Positions 6,455-13,239 of a DNA stretch of 26,403 nucleotides are shown here, piece after piece. Source of the DNA: a bacterium (GTDB lineage Bacteria; Patescibacteriota; Minisyncoccia; UBA6257; GWB1-50-10); the NCBI GenBank assembly GCA_027310975.1, contig DAICZV010000003.1, positions 1 to 26,403 on the forward strand. Reading direction: 5' to 3'. Each line of letters opens with the position of its first letter. The first letter of the stretch is position 1. The notes beneath the pieces are model-generated. The model searched no databases. It saw only the letters and a list, made by a program, of their open reading frames with translations, and was not told the DNA's origin. Position numbers and translations under genes: made by a program.

Positions 6455-8170
6455 ATGATTAGTCTGCCGCCCGCGAGGTTAAAAGAAATATTGGTTAAGG
6501 CCGGCGCCATAGATGCGGCCGCTTTTGACGCTTTGGCGGACGAGGCCGAGCATAAGCGCCAAAGCCTGGCGGAGATAATTATCTCCCAGGGCCTCGTGAG
6601 CAGCGATTATTTTTATTTGCTGGTATCCCGGGCGCTCGGCGTGGAAAGGGTCAACCTGGGAACGGTGGGCATTGACGAGAAGGTGTTGCGCCTTTTGCCG
6701 GAGGACGTGGCGCGCCAGAGGAATATTATCGCCTTCGGCCGCGATCAGAGCGGCCGCTTTGAAGTGGCGATGGAGAACCCGACTGACCTGGAAACGATAG
6801 ACTTCCTGACCCTGCGTCTCGGCGGTCCGGTCGCGCCGTTCCTCGCGACGGAAGACGATTTGAACCGTGGATTTTTACTCTACCAGCGCCAGCTTTCGCA
6901 GGATTTTAAAAAGATAATTGAGGACAGCATTCGGGAGTCCCTGCGCGTGAAGGCCAAGGGCGACCTCAAGGAAGCGGCGGCGGACCTGCCGATCGTCGCC
7001 ATCGTGGATAACCTGATGTCCTACGCCATCGCTTCCCGCGCGTCCGACCTTCACTTTGAAGTTTTGGACGACGTGGTCCTCGTGAGATACCGGATAGACG
7101 GCATCTTGCACGAGATCGTCCGCGTGCCGAAAGAAATTCACCCCGCCATCGTTGCCCGCATCAAGATACTTTCCAATCTCCGGGTGGACGAGCACACCCA
7201 TCCCCAGGACGGCCGCTTCCGCTATAACGTGAGCGGCGAGGTGGTGGATGTCCGCGTTTCCATCATCCCGACCTTTTACGGCGAAAAGGTGGAGATGCGT
7301 TTGCTCTCGGCCGCCCAAAAACCGCTCTCTTTCGCCGAGCTCGGCATGAGCGACGAAACGGTGAAGCTTATATCCGAGGCCATCTCCAAAAGCTACGGCA
7401 TGGTCATCGTCTGCGGCCCGACCGGCGCCGGTAAGACCACGACGCTCTATTCCGTGATGAACATCTTGAACCGGCCGGAGGTGAACATCGTGACCATTGA
7501 AGACCCGGTTGAATACGACATGCGTTACGTTAACCAGATGCAGGTCAACCAGGCCGCGGGCATCACCTTCGCCGCCGGACTGCGGTCCATCCTCCGCCAG
7601 GACCCGAACATCATCATGGTCGGCGAGATTCGCGACGCCGAGACGGCGGACATTTCCGTCCAATCCGCCCTGACGGGCCACTTGGTCCTTTCCTCCTTGC
7701 ACACGAACGACGCCGCAACCGCAATACCGCGCCTCATGGACATGGGCGTGCCGCCGTTTTTGGTCTCCGCGGTCTTGAACGCCGTCACCTCCCAGCGCCT
7801 CGCGCGGCGGATCCATCTGGCTTGCGTTGAATCGTATGCGCCGAGCAAAGACCTCTTGGCCGGCCTGGAAAAAGAGATAGGAGATATGGGTGCTGCCGGC
7901 GAGAAGCTTAAGGTGCCGCACACGTTCTACCGCGGCAAGGGCTGCGATGCCTGCAACCACACCGGCTATTACGGCCGCATCGGTATTTTTGAAGTGCTGG
8001 AAATTACCGATGACGTCCGGAAGCTAATCATCAGCCCGGATTTCAGTTTGGACAACTTGAACAAGCTCGCCAGGAACGAGGGGATGACGACGATGCTGGA
8101 AGACGGCTTGCGGAAGGTGGAGCTGGGGCTCACGACGATAGAGGAGCTCTTCCGAGTCATCAAGGAGTAA
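6455..8170 (+). CDS. pilB: Type IV pilus assembly ATPase PilB
   Basis: 571 residues. It is the cytoplasmic hexameric ATPase that powers pilus extension through PilC. An N-terminal MshEN-type domain (about residues 1-150) is followed by the linker PIVAIVDNLMSYAIASRASDLHFE. The ATPase core shows Walker A GPTGAGKTTT (from residue 321), the Asp box TIEDPVEYD, Walker B IIMVGEIRDAETAD and the His box GHLVLSSLHTND. A C-terminal metal site is altered: the usual first CxxC reads HLAC, while GCDACNHTGYYGR keeps the second pair, so zinc may be held by His plus Cys. I start at the ATG at 6455 rather than an upstream GTG (6416) because the GTG lies before the -10 box. pilC follows with its own -10. No retraction ATPase PilT is seen here. 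Confidence 0.95.
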   Translation: MISLPPARLKEILVKAGAIDAAAFDALADEAEHKRQSLAEIIISQGLVSSDYFYLLVSRALGVERVNLGTVGIDEKVLRLLPEDVARQRNIIAFGRDQSGRFEVAMENPTDLETIDFLTLRLGGPVAPFLATEDDLNRGFLLYQRQLSQDFKKIIEDSIRESLRVKAKGDLKEAAADLPIVAIVDNLMSYAIASRASDLHFEVLDDVVLVRYRIDGILHEIVRVPKEIHPAIVARIKILSNLRVDEHTHPQDGRFRYNVSGEVVDVRVSIIPTFYGEKVEMRLLSAAQKPLSFAELGMSDETVKLISEAISKSYGMVIVCGPTGAGKTTTLYSVMNILNRPEVNIVTIEDPVEYDMRYVNQMQVNQAAGITFAAGLRSILRQDPNIIMVGEIRDAETADISVQSALTGHLVLSSLHTNDAATAIPRLMDMGVPPFLVSAVLNAVTSQRLARRIHLACVESYAPSKDLLAGLEKEIGDMGAAGEKLKVPHTFYRGKGCDACNHTGYYGRIGIFEVLEITDDVRKLIISPDFSLDNLNKLARNEGMTTMLEDGLRKVELGLTTIEELFRVIKE

Positions 8171-8175
8171 TCGGT

Positions 8176-8181
8176 TATACT
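8176..8181 (+). promoter_or_regulatory. -10 box of pilC
   Basis: TATACT 9 nt before the ATG, in the 20-nt gap after pilB. Predicts a leader of about 3 nt. Confidence 0.55.
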
Positions 8182-8190
8182 ATAAAAGAT

Positions 8191-9396
8191 ATGCAGTTTA
8201 GATATATCGCATCTCAGCCGGACGGCCGGGTGGTGGAAAGCCAAATGGAGGCCAAGGATGTTTCCGAGGTCCTGCAGTTTTTGGTCACGCGCAACCTGAA
8301 GCCGATAAGCGTCAAGCCGGCGGAAGACCGCTCGGTCACGAAAATCGGCCTGCGGGGCAAGATAAACCTGACCGACCAGGTCTTCATATCCAAATACCTG
8401 GCGCTGATGCTCAAGATTGGCACCGGGCTCCTGCAGGCCATTAACATATTGATAGACGATTTTGACAAGCAGGCGGTCAAGACGTTCCTGATGGAGGTGC
8501 GCGCCAATTTGGAGCGCGGCCAGCCGTTTTACTCAACCTTCGCCAGATACCCCAAGGTTTTCAGCCAGGTCTACGTCAATCTCGTCCGGGCGGGCGAGAC
8601 GTCCGGCAACCTGGATACGGTTTTTGATAACCTCACCCGGTCGCTCACCCGGGAAAAGGAGCTGAAGGACCAGGTGAAAAGCGCCCTCGTTTACCCGATT
8701 CTGCTTTTGGGCGCCTCGCTCCTCATTCTTATATTTTTGGTCCTTTTCGCCTTGCCGAAAATAGCCGCCGTCTTCCAAAACGCCGGTTTTCAGCCGCCGC
8801 TCTTTTCGCGCATCGTTTTCGCCGTCGGGCTATTTTTCGGCCAATACGGAATTTTGATATTCGGAGTCCTGGCCGTGGCGGTGATTATCGCGGTCGTCTT
8901 CTACAAAACTTCCATAGTTTTCAAGCGGGTCGTGACCGGTTTGTTCGGCGCCATCCCGGTCGTGAAGACGATAGTGAAGAAAATAGCCATCCAGCGTTTC
9001 GCCGCAACCTTAGCGTCCCTCATTCGGGCCGGCATACCGCTCACCGACGCGCTGGAAATAACGGCCCAGGCGGTCGGGAATATTGAACTTAAAGAAGCGC
9101 TTATCCGAGTTTCCAAGGAGGGGCTGGCGAAAGGCCTCACGGTCGGCGACGCTTTCCGGCGCGAACCCTTCTTCCCGAAGACGGTCGTGAATTTGATGGC
9201 CATATCCGAGAAGGCCGGCCACATTGACGACGTTTTGGAAACGCTCGCGAACTTCTATTCCGGCGAGATAGACAATTCTTTGAAGACCATGGTCGCCTTC
9301 CTGGAACCGGTGATGCTCCTCGGCATCGGCGTCGTCGTCGGCCTCATCGCCCTTTCCATCATCGTCCCCATTTATCAGTTGACGACCCAGTTCTAA
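8191..9396 (+). CDS. pilC: Type IV pilus inner-membrane platform protein PilC (GspF family)
   Basis: 401 residues. The N-terminal cytoplasmic part begins MQFRYIASQPDGRVVESQME. Two repeated T2SF domains follow: the first has ALMLKIGTGLLQAINIL and VYVNLVRAGETSGNLDTVF; the second has TLASLIRAGIPLTDALEITA and NLMAISEKAGHIDDVLETLA. Membrane segments are visible near residues 170-193 (YPILLLGASLLILIFLVLFA), 215-240 and 372-395 (LLGIGVVVGLIALSIIVPIY). Length is typical of the family. It anchors the pilus base and couples to PilB. The stop codon overlaps the next start by one base (TAATG), so the minor pilin is probably translated by coupling. Confidence 0.95.
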   Translation: MQFRYIASQPDGRVVESQMEAKDVSEVLQFLVTRNLKPISVKPAEDRSVTKIGLRGKINLTDQVFISKYLALMLKIGTGLLQAINILIDDFDKQAVKTFLMEVRANLERGQPFYSTFARYPKVFSQVYVNLVRAGETSGNLDTVFDNLTRSLTREKELKDQVKSALVYPILLLGASLLILIFLVLFALPKIAAVFQNAGFQPPLFSRIVFAVGLFFGQYGILIFGVLAVAVIIAVVFYKTSIVFKRVVTGLFGAIPVVKTIVKKIAIQRFAATLASLIRAGIPLTDALEITAQAVGNIELKEALIRVSKEGLAKGLTVGDAFRREPFFPKTVVNLMAISEKAGHIDDVLETLANFYSGEIDNSLKTMVAFLEPVMLLGIGVVVGLIALSIIVPIYQLTTQF

Positions 9397-10463
9397 TGAG
9401 AAGGAACTCAGGTTTCACGATGATAGAGCTCTTGGTCGTGATCGCCCTGACCGCGGTCCTCGCGACCATCGGTTTTTTGAGCATCGGCGGCTATCGGAAC
9501 GAAAGCCATTTGAAAGATGAGGGGAGCAAGGTGGCGGCCGTGCTCCAAAACGCCCATGACAATTCGGTTTCCCAGCTTAACGGCGCGCAGTGGGGAGTCC
9601 ATTTTCTGAATGGTACTTCCAGCGATATTTACCAGCAGTTCAGCGGCGCCTCTTTCGCCACGGGCACGCCGGGTAACGCCTACTCTTTGGGATACAGCCT
9701 CGCTCTCGGCAACCCCGCCACGTCGTCCGAAGATATAATCTTCAATCCTATAACCGGCGCTCTGCCGAACGACGCGACCGTAAACATCGTCCCGAACTCC
9801 GGCAACGGAATGGCGGAAAACATCATCGTAAATACCTTGGGCCAGATTACGACGCGGTTTGAGACAGGCCTTGTCGGTTATTGGCCGATGGACGAGGGGA
9901 CGGGCACGACCGCCTATGACGCCTCGGGGTACGGCTATAACGGCGTTTTTGTCGGCTCACCGAACTGGGTGAGCGGAAAAGTTGGCGATGCGATTAACTG
10001 CGGGAACACGACGAGTGATTACATTAACGTAAATAGCGTGCCCCTGGGTTCGGTTTGGACAATTACGGCATGGTTCCAATATCCGCTCGCAACCACCGGC
10101 GCTAATTGGCATACTCTAACGCGCGGTAGCTCATACGACCATCAGATCATCGTCCAGCGGAGCGACAATCAGTTGGGTATGTACGACAACAAAACCGGGA
10201 CCGGTTTTAATGGAGCCGGGTATTTTATGACGAGTTTATCGAACGGATGGCACTTTATTGTCAGTGTTGGCTCTGGCGGTGCCGAAAAATTTTACATAGA
10301 CGGTTCTTACGTTGGGCAGACAGCCCATCAATCTACGAGCGACGTAAAATCGATTGGTAACCATTGGGGCGGTGGGCAAAACTGGGGCGTCGTTGACGAC
10401 GTCCGCATCTACAACCGCGCCCTTTCTGCCCAGGAAATCCAGGACCTCTACAACGCCTATTAG
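9396..10463 (+). CDS. Minor pilin/pseudopilin fused to a LamG-like lectin domain
   Basis: 355 residues. MRRNSG then FTMIELLVVIALTAVLATIG is a class III prepilin signal with Glu at +5, followed by a GspH-like pseudopilin region to about residue 155. From about residue 158, GLVGYWPMDEGTGTTAYDAS opens a concanavalin-A-like LamG domain. It continues with YGYNGVF, KVGDAINC, WTITAWFQYP and HFIVSVGSGGAEKFYIDGSY, and ends DDVRIYNRALSAQEIQDLYN. LamG domains typically bind glycans or proteins with Ca2+. Placed after pilB-pilC and much larger than the other pilins, this is a good candidate for a tip-located adhesin. For a CPR bacterium that could mean host attachment (inference). It overlaps pilC by one base. 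Confidence 0.9.
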   Translation: MRRNSGFTMIELLVVIALTAVLATIGFLSIGGYRNESHLKDEGSKVAAVLQNAHDNSVSQLNGAQWGVHFLNGTSSDIYQQFSGASFATGTPGNAYSLGYSLALGNPATSSEDIIFNPITGALPNDATVNIVPNSGNGMAENIIVNTLGQITTRFETGLVGYWPMDEGTGTTAYDASGYGYNGVFVGSPNWVSGKVGDAINCGNTTSDYINVNSVPLGSVWTITAWFQYPLATTGANWHTLTRGSSYDHQIIVQRSDNQLGMYDNKTGTGFNGAGYFMTSLSNGWHFIVSVGSGGAEKFYIDGSYVGQTAHQSTSDVKSIGNHWGGGQNWGVVDDVRIYNRALSAQEIQDLYNAY

Positions 10464-10502
10464 CTTGCAGCTTTCGTTCGGGTAGGGAATACTTTGAAAA
10501 AT

Positions 10503-10574
10503 GCCAGGGTAGCTCAATGGTTGAGCAATCGCTTTGTAAGCGAAAGGCTGGAGGTTCAAATCCTCTCCCTGGCT
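10503..10574 (+). tRNA. tRNA-Thr (anticodon TGT)
   Basis: Acceptor GCCAGGG/CCCTGGC with discriminator T. D-arm GCTC/GAGC, anticodon loop TTTGTAA (anticodon TGT), T-arm GGAGG-TTCAAAT-CCTCT. The top pair of the anticodon stem is A-A. CCA is not encoded. The 3' flank CAAGTT matches that of the tRNA-Thr (GGT) at 11323-11394. Confidence 0.93.
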
Positions 10575-10622
10575 CAAGTTAGAAGTATTTTGGTGTGTAC
10601 CCAGACGATGGGTTGGTTATAG

Positions 10623-10628
10623 TATACT
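10623..10628 (+). promoter_or_regulatory. -10 box of HNH gene
   Basis: TATACT ends 9 nt before the ATG, another near-leaderless arrangement. Confidence 0.5.
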
Positions 10629-10637
10629 TAAATAAAA

Positions 10638-11048
10638 ATGAGGAAGTGCATCAATTGCGGAATCGTCCTATCCGATCGTTACAAAATAAAATTTTGCTCT
10701 AATAAATGTCAGTTTGATTGCCAGCACAAAGAATGGGTTCGTAAATGGAAGTCCGGAAAGGTAAATGGGAATATAGGAGTCAATGTTCGTAATATCTCTC
10801 AGCATCTTAGGAAATATCTAATAGATAAATACGGCAGTAAGTGTTCACAATGTGGCTGGAGCAAAAATCACCCGGTAACGGGAATCGTGCCCCTAGAGGT
10901 GGACCATATTGATGGCGATGCAGAAAATAATTCGGAAAAAAATCTACGACTTCTATGTCCAAATTGCCATGCATTGACGCCGTTCTATAAAAATTTGAAC
11001 CGAGGTAAAGGAAGAAAATGGCGCATGGACAAATATATAAGAAGTTAG
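10638..11048 (+). CDS. HNH endonuclease with N-terminal zinc fingers
   Basis: 136 residues. The N-terminus MRKCINCGIVLSDRYKIKFC with SNKC forms a CxxC...CxxxC zinc ribbon. The C-terminal half has KCSQCGW, then PLEVDHIDGDAENNSEKNLR and LLCPNCHALT. This is the beta-beta-alpha-metal HNH core, with the catalytic His in EVDHIDG and two CxxC knuckles holding zinc. Free-standing HNH proteins are often homing or phage-type nucleases. It lies between two tRNA-Thr genes with a gene remnant behind it and is lower in GC than its neighbours, suggesting a mobile gene. Its target is unknown. Confidence 0.85.
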   Translation: MRKCINCGIVLSDRYKIKFCSNKCQFDCQHKEWVRKWKSGKVNGNIGVNVRNISQHLRKYLIDKYGSKCSQCGWSKNHPVTGIVPLEVDHIDGDAENNSEKNLRLLCPNCHALTPFYKNLNRGKGRKWRMDKYIRS

Positions 11049-11052
11049 GTAA

Positions 11053-11229
11053 GCGCTGGACTTTTGGGCGAAAGAACTTAAAATAAGCAGGAAGCAATTT
11101 TATAAAGTCACAGTGACCAAATCAAGGTCTCTCGGCACTTATCGTCATAAAAGCCGGTTCGGCGTTTTGACGGTCTATTATCTCAATAAAAAGGCGCGAG
11201 ACATCTTAGTTGGTTTATTGCCGTTGTAG
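11053..11229 (+). pseudogene. C-terminal remnant of a CPR-type helix-turn-helix protein
   Basis: An open frame of 58 codons with no ATG/GTG/TTG near its 5' end. It reads ALDFWAKELKISRKQFYKVT followed by VTKSRSLGTYRHKSRFGVLT and VYYLNKKARDILVGLLPL. The pattern FW..L.I....FYK...K....GTY..K...G.L...Y.NKK.RD I recognise from memory as the C-terminal end of a family common in Parcubacteria with an N-terminal helix-turn-helix. The N-terminal part is missing. It lies directly downstream of the HNH gene, so the HNH may have replaced or truncated it. Medium to low confidence in the family. Confidence 0.5.
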
Positions 11230-11234
11230 CCAAG

Positions 11235-11309
11235 CCCCGTAGCTCCGCCGGAGGCGGATGCTACCGGGGTCAGCGGTACCCCGCACAAAAAACAAGTTTT
11301 TGTACGGGG
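11235..11309 (+). repeat. Double hairpin before tRNA-Thr (GGT)
   Basis: Two adjacent stems. CCCC-GTAGC-TCCGCC with GGCGGA-GCTAC-CGGGG spans 11235-11269. CCCCGCACAAAAA with TTTTTGTACGGGG spans about 11279-11309. The first contains CCGGAGGCGG, close to the palindrome at 21863-21888, and may belong to the same dispersed family. Confidence 0.55.
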
Positions 11310-11322
11310 CAAGGAGCAACTC

Positions 11323-11394
11323 GCCGGAGTAGTTCAGTGGTAGAACGCCTTCATGGTAAGAAGGAGGTCGGGAGTCCAATTCTCCCCTCCGGCT
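11323..11394 (+). tRNA. tRNA-Thr (anticodon GGT)
   Basis: Acceptor GCCGGAG/CTCCGGC with discriminator T. Anticodon stem CCTTC/GAAGG with loop ATGGTAA gives anticodon GGT. T-stem GGGAG/CTCCC has loop TCCAATT, where position 55 is C rather than the usual T, which is unusual. CCA is not encoded. Confidence 0.93.
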
Positions 11395-11455
11395 CAAGTT
11401 TGCATTTTCCGTTATATTAGTGGTATATTCGTGTTTATCAGGGAGATATAAAATT

Positions 11456-11626
11456 ATGGCTCAAGGAAAATTTACCGATCAACTCATTCGCCTGCGCTGC
11501 ACCGTCTGCAAGCGCGCGAACTACACGACCCGCAAGAACAAAAAAGTCGTGGAGCGCAAAATGGAGTACAAGAAGTATTGCAAATGGTGCAAAAAGAGCA
11601 CGCTCCACAAAGAATCGAAGAAGTGA
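11456..11626 (+). CDS. rpmG: 50S ribosomal protein L33
   Basis: 56 residues starting MAQGKFTDQLIRLRCTVCKR. The zinc-binding cysteines are CTVC and CKWC, and the end STLHKESKK is typical (family consensus ...H.E.K). The frame is open upstream to 11420, but the ATG at 11456 gives the normal L33 length. Two TATATT-like boxes lie upstream (11424-11429 nearest), giving a leader of about 20 nt with GGGAGA in it. It is followed by a strong terminator. Confidence 0.96.
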   Translation: MAQGKFTDQLIRLRCTVCKRANYTTRKNKKVVERKMEYKKYCKWCKKSTLHKESKK

Positions 11627-11630
11627 GTCA

Positions 11631-11660
11631 AAGAGCCGCTTCTCGCGGCTCTTTTGTTTT
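11631..11660 (+). terminator. Intrinsic terminator after rpmG
   Basis: AAGAGCCGC (11631-11639), loop TTCTC, GCGGCTCTT (11645-11653), then TTGTTTT. Its tail overlaps the -35 of the tRNA-Trp promoter. Confidence 0.88.
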
Positions 11661-11681
11661 CCGGACGCCTTGTTTTATACT
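11654..11681 (+). promoter_or_regulatory. tRNA-Trp/pcm promoter
   Basis: TTGTTT (11654-11659), 16-nt spacer, TATACT (11676-11681). Transcription would start about 2-3 nt before the mature tRNA 5' end. Confidence 0.6.
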
Positions 11682-11690
11682 TTCCAGGTA

Positions 11691-11761
11691 GGGGGCATAT
11701 TTCAATGGTAGAATCGCGGTCTCCAAAACCGCTAATGTGGGTTCGATTCCTACTGCCCCCG
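11691..11761 (+). tRNA. tRNA-Trp (anticodon CCA)
   Basis: Acceptor GGGGGCA/TGCCCCC with discriminator G. Anticodon stem GCGGT/ACCGC around loop CTCCAAA gives CCA. The T-arm is TGGG-TTCGATT-CCTA. CCA is not encoded. The methyltransferase start codon lies 3 nt after the discriminator base. Confidence 0.95.
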
Positions 11762-11764
11762 CCG

Positions 11765-12502
11765 ATGCAACCGCACACCAAAGAAGGTCTGATTACGCTC
11801 CTCATTGAGGACGGCTATTTGCGTTCGCCGCTCATCGTGAACGCTTTCACCCAGGTGGACCGGAAAGATTTCGTTCCGGCGGAGGCGGCCGAACAGGCGT
11901 ACGCGAACCACCCGCTCCCGATTGGCTTCGGCCAAACTATCTCCCAGCCGCTCACGGTCGCCTTCATGCTGGAGCTTTTGTCTCCCCAGCCCGGCGAAAA
12001 GATATTGGAGATAGGCGCCGGTTCCGGCTGGCAGGCGGCGCTCCTCGCGAAGATAGCGACGGACGGAGGCGCGGCCGGGAAAGTTTTCGCCATTGAGCGC
12101 GTCGCGGCCCTGGCGAAACTCGCCGAAGAAAATATCGCTCGCTGTGGATACGTAGACAGTGGCACGGTCCAGGTCATAAACAAAGACGGCAAGCTCGGCC
12201 ATTCGGCCGAGGCGCCTTTTGACAAGATAATCGCCGCGGCCGCGGCCGAGGCCATTCCGCCGGTCTGGAAAACTCAGCTCAAGATAGGCGGGCGCCTCGT
12301 TGCGCCGGTGGGCCGGAACATAGTCGTTTTAGACAAGAAAAGCCAGAAAGAATTTGAGGAAAGGCGCTATTTCGGCTTCAGTTTTGTGCCGCTCCTCGGG
12401 GGTGTGGATAAAGCCAAGGCGCCTCTTGACGGCGTAAAAGGTTTTGATACAATGGAGCTCACGAATGGAAGTGATGGAAAAATACCCCGGCGGACGCCTT
12501 AA
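11765..12502 (+). CDS. pcm: Protein-L-isoaspartate O-methyltransferase
   Basis: 245 residues from MQPHTKEGLITLLIEDGYLR. Family features are VDRKDFVP, AYANHPLPIGFGQTISQPLT (the substrate-proximal motif), the SAM-binding motif ILEIGAGSGWQAALLA, VFAIERV, and the FDKIIAAAAAEAIPPVWKTQ and GGRLVAPVG segments. It methylates isoaspartyl residues in damaged proteins with S-adenosylmethionine. The start is chosen because earlier in-frame codons lie inside tRNA-Trp. Only CCG separates the tRNA discriminator from the ATG, so the mRNA 5' end is probably made by tRNA 3' processing. The last 20 or so residues (FDTMELTNGSDGKIPRRTP) are unlike the family. A terminator follows. Confidence 0.93.
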   Translation: MQPHTKEGLITLLIEDGYLRSPLIVNAFTQVDRKDFVPAEAAEQAYANHPLPIGFGQTISQPLTVAFMLELLSPQPGEKILEIGAGSGWQAALLAKIATDGGAAGKVFAIERVAALAKLAEENIARCGYVDSGTVQVINKDGKLGHSAEAPFDKIIAAAAAEAIPPVWKTQLKIGGRLVAPVGRNIVVLDKKSQKEFEERRYFGFSFVPLLGGVDKAKAPLDGVKGFDTMELTNGSDGKIPRRTP

Positions 12503-12531
12503 GCGCGGGTTTTAGCCCGCCTCGCGGCGCC

Positions 12532-12552
12532 CCGCCAACTTGGCGGTTTTTT
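12532..12552 (+). terminator. Intrinsic terminator after pcm
   Basis: CCGCCA (12532-12537) and TGGCGG (12541-12546) with a short loop, followed by six T. It is preceded by another G/C-rich hairpin (CGCGGG/CCCGC near 12505). Confidence 0.88.
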
Positions 12553-12625
12553 GTTGGCTGAACGGTCCTTGAAAAGTGAATATCTGATTGAAGACAAAAA
12601 AACTCAAAGAACTGTAGTCGCAAAT

Positions 12626-12665
12626 CGGTTTTTTGAGGTAGAAATTAAGAGTGCTTCATTTAGCG
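12626..12665 (+). other. Pre-23S processing stem, left arm
   Basis: Complementary to 16506-16544 over about 38 nt with small interruptions (TAGAAATTAA with TTAATTTCTA, GTGCT with AGCAC, AGCG with CGCT, TTTTTGAG with CTCAAAAA). This is the expected long stem enclosing pre-23S rRNA. I could not identify a convincing promoter between the pcm terminator and this arm. Confidence 0.8.
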
Positions 12666-13202
12666 ATTAATGAAGCGAATCAATTAAGGGTGGATGGTGG
12701 ATGCCTAGACACTAAATGGCGATGAAGGACGTGGCGTAGCTGCGATAAGTCTCGGGGAGGTGCGTAGCAACCTGTGATCCGGGGATTTCCGAATGGGGAA
12801 ACCTATTGCGGTAAACCCGCAATGTCTTTTGCGTTAACTATGCAAAAGAAGCGTACCCGGTGAAGTGAAACATCTCAGTAGCCGGAGGAACAGAGAATAA
12901 CAATTATTCCCCAAGTAGCGGCGAGCGAAAAGGGAAGAGCCCAAACTTTTTCAGTCTCGCAAGAGGTTGGAAGAGGGTTGCAAGGTAGAGAACATCCTTA
13001 AGTCCCGAAGCTTAGGACTTAAGGGAAGAGTCAAAAATCCGTTGGTTAGCTGAACCCTCTGGAAAGAGGGGCCAAAGTGAGTGATAGCCTCGTAAGCGAA
13101 AATCGGCGGACTCTTTGTTTTTTATTCTTAAGTACTTCGAGGAACGAATGCCTCGGAGGAATCCGGGAGGACTATCTCCCAAGGCTAAATACATTTAGTG
13201 AT

Positions 13203-13239
<37 letters not shown>

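Noticed and set aside
6875..7960. 361-codon minus-strand frame across pilB
   Set aside because: Shadow of the GC-rich pilB codons; the translation is His/Val-rich with no motif.
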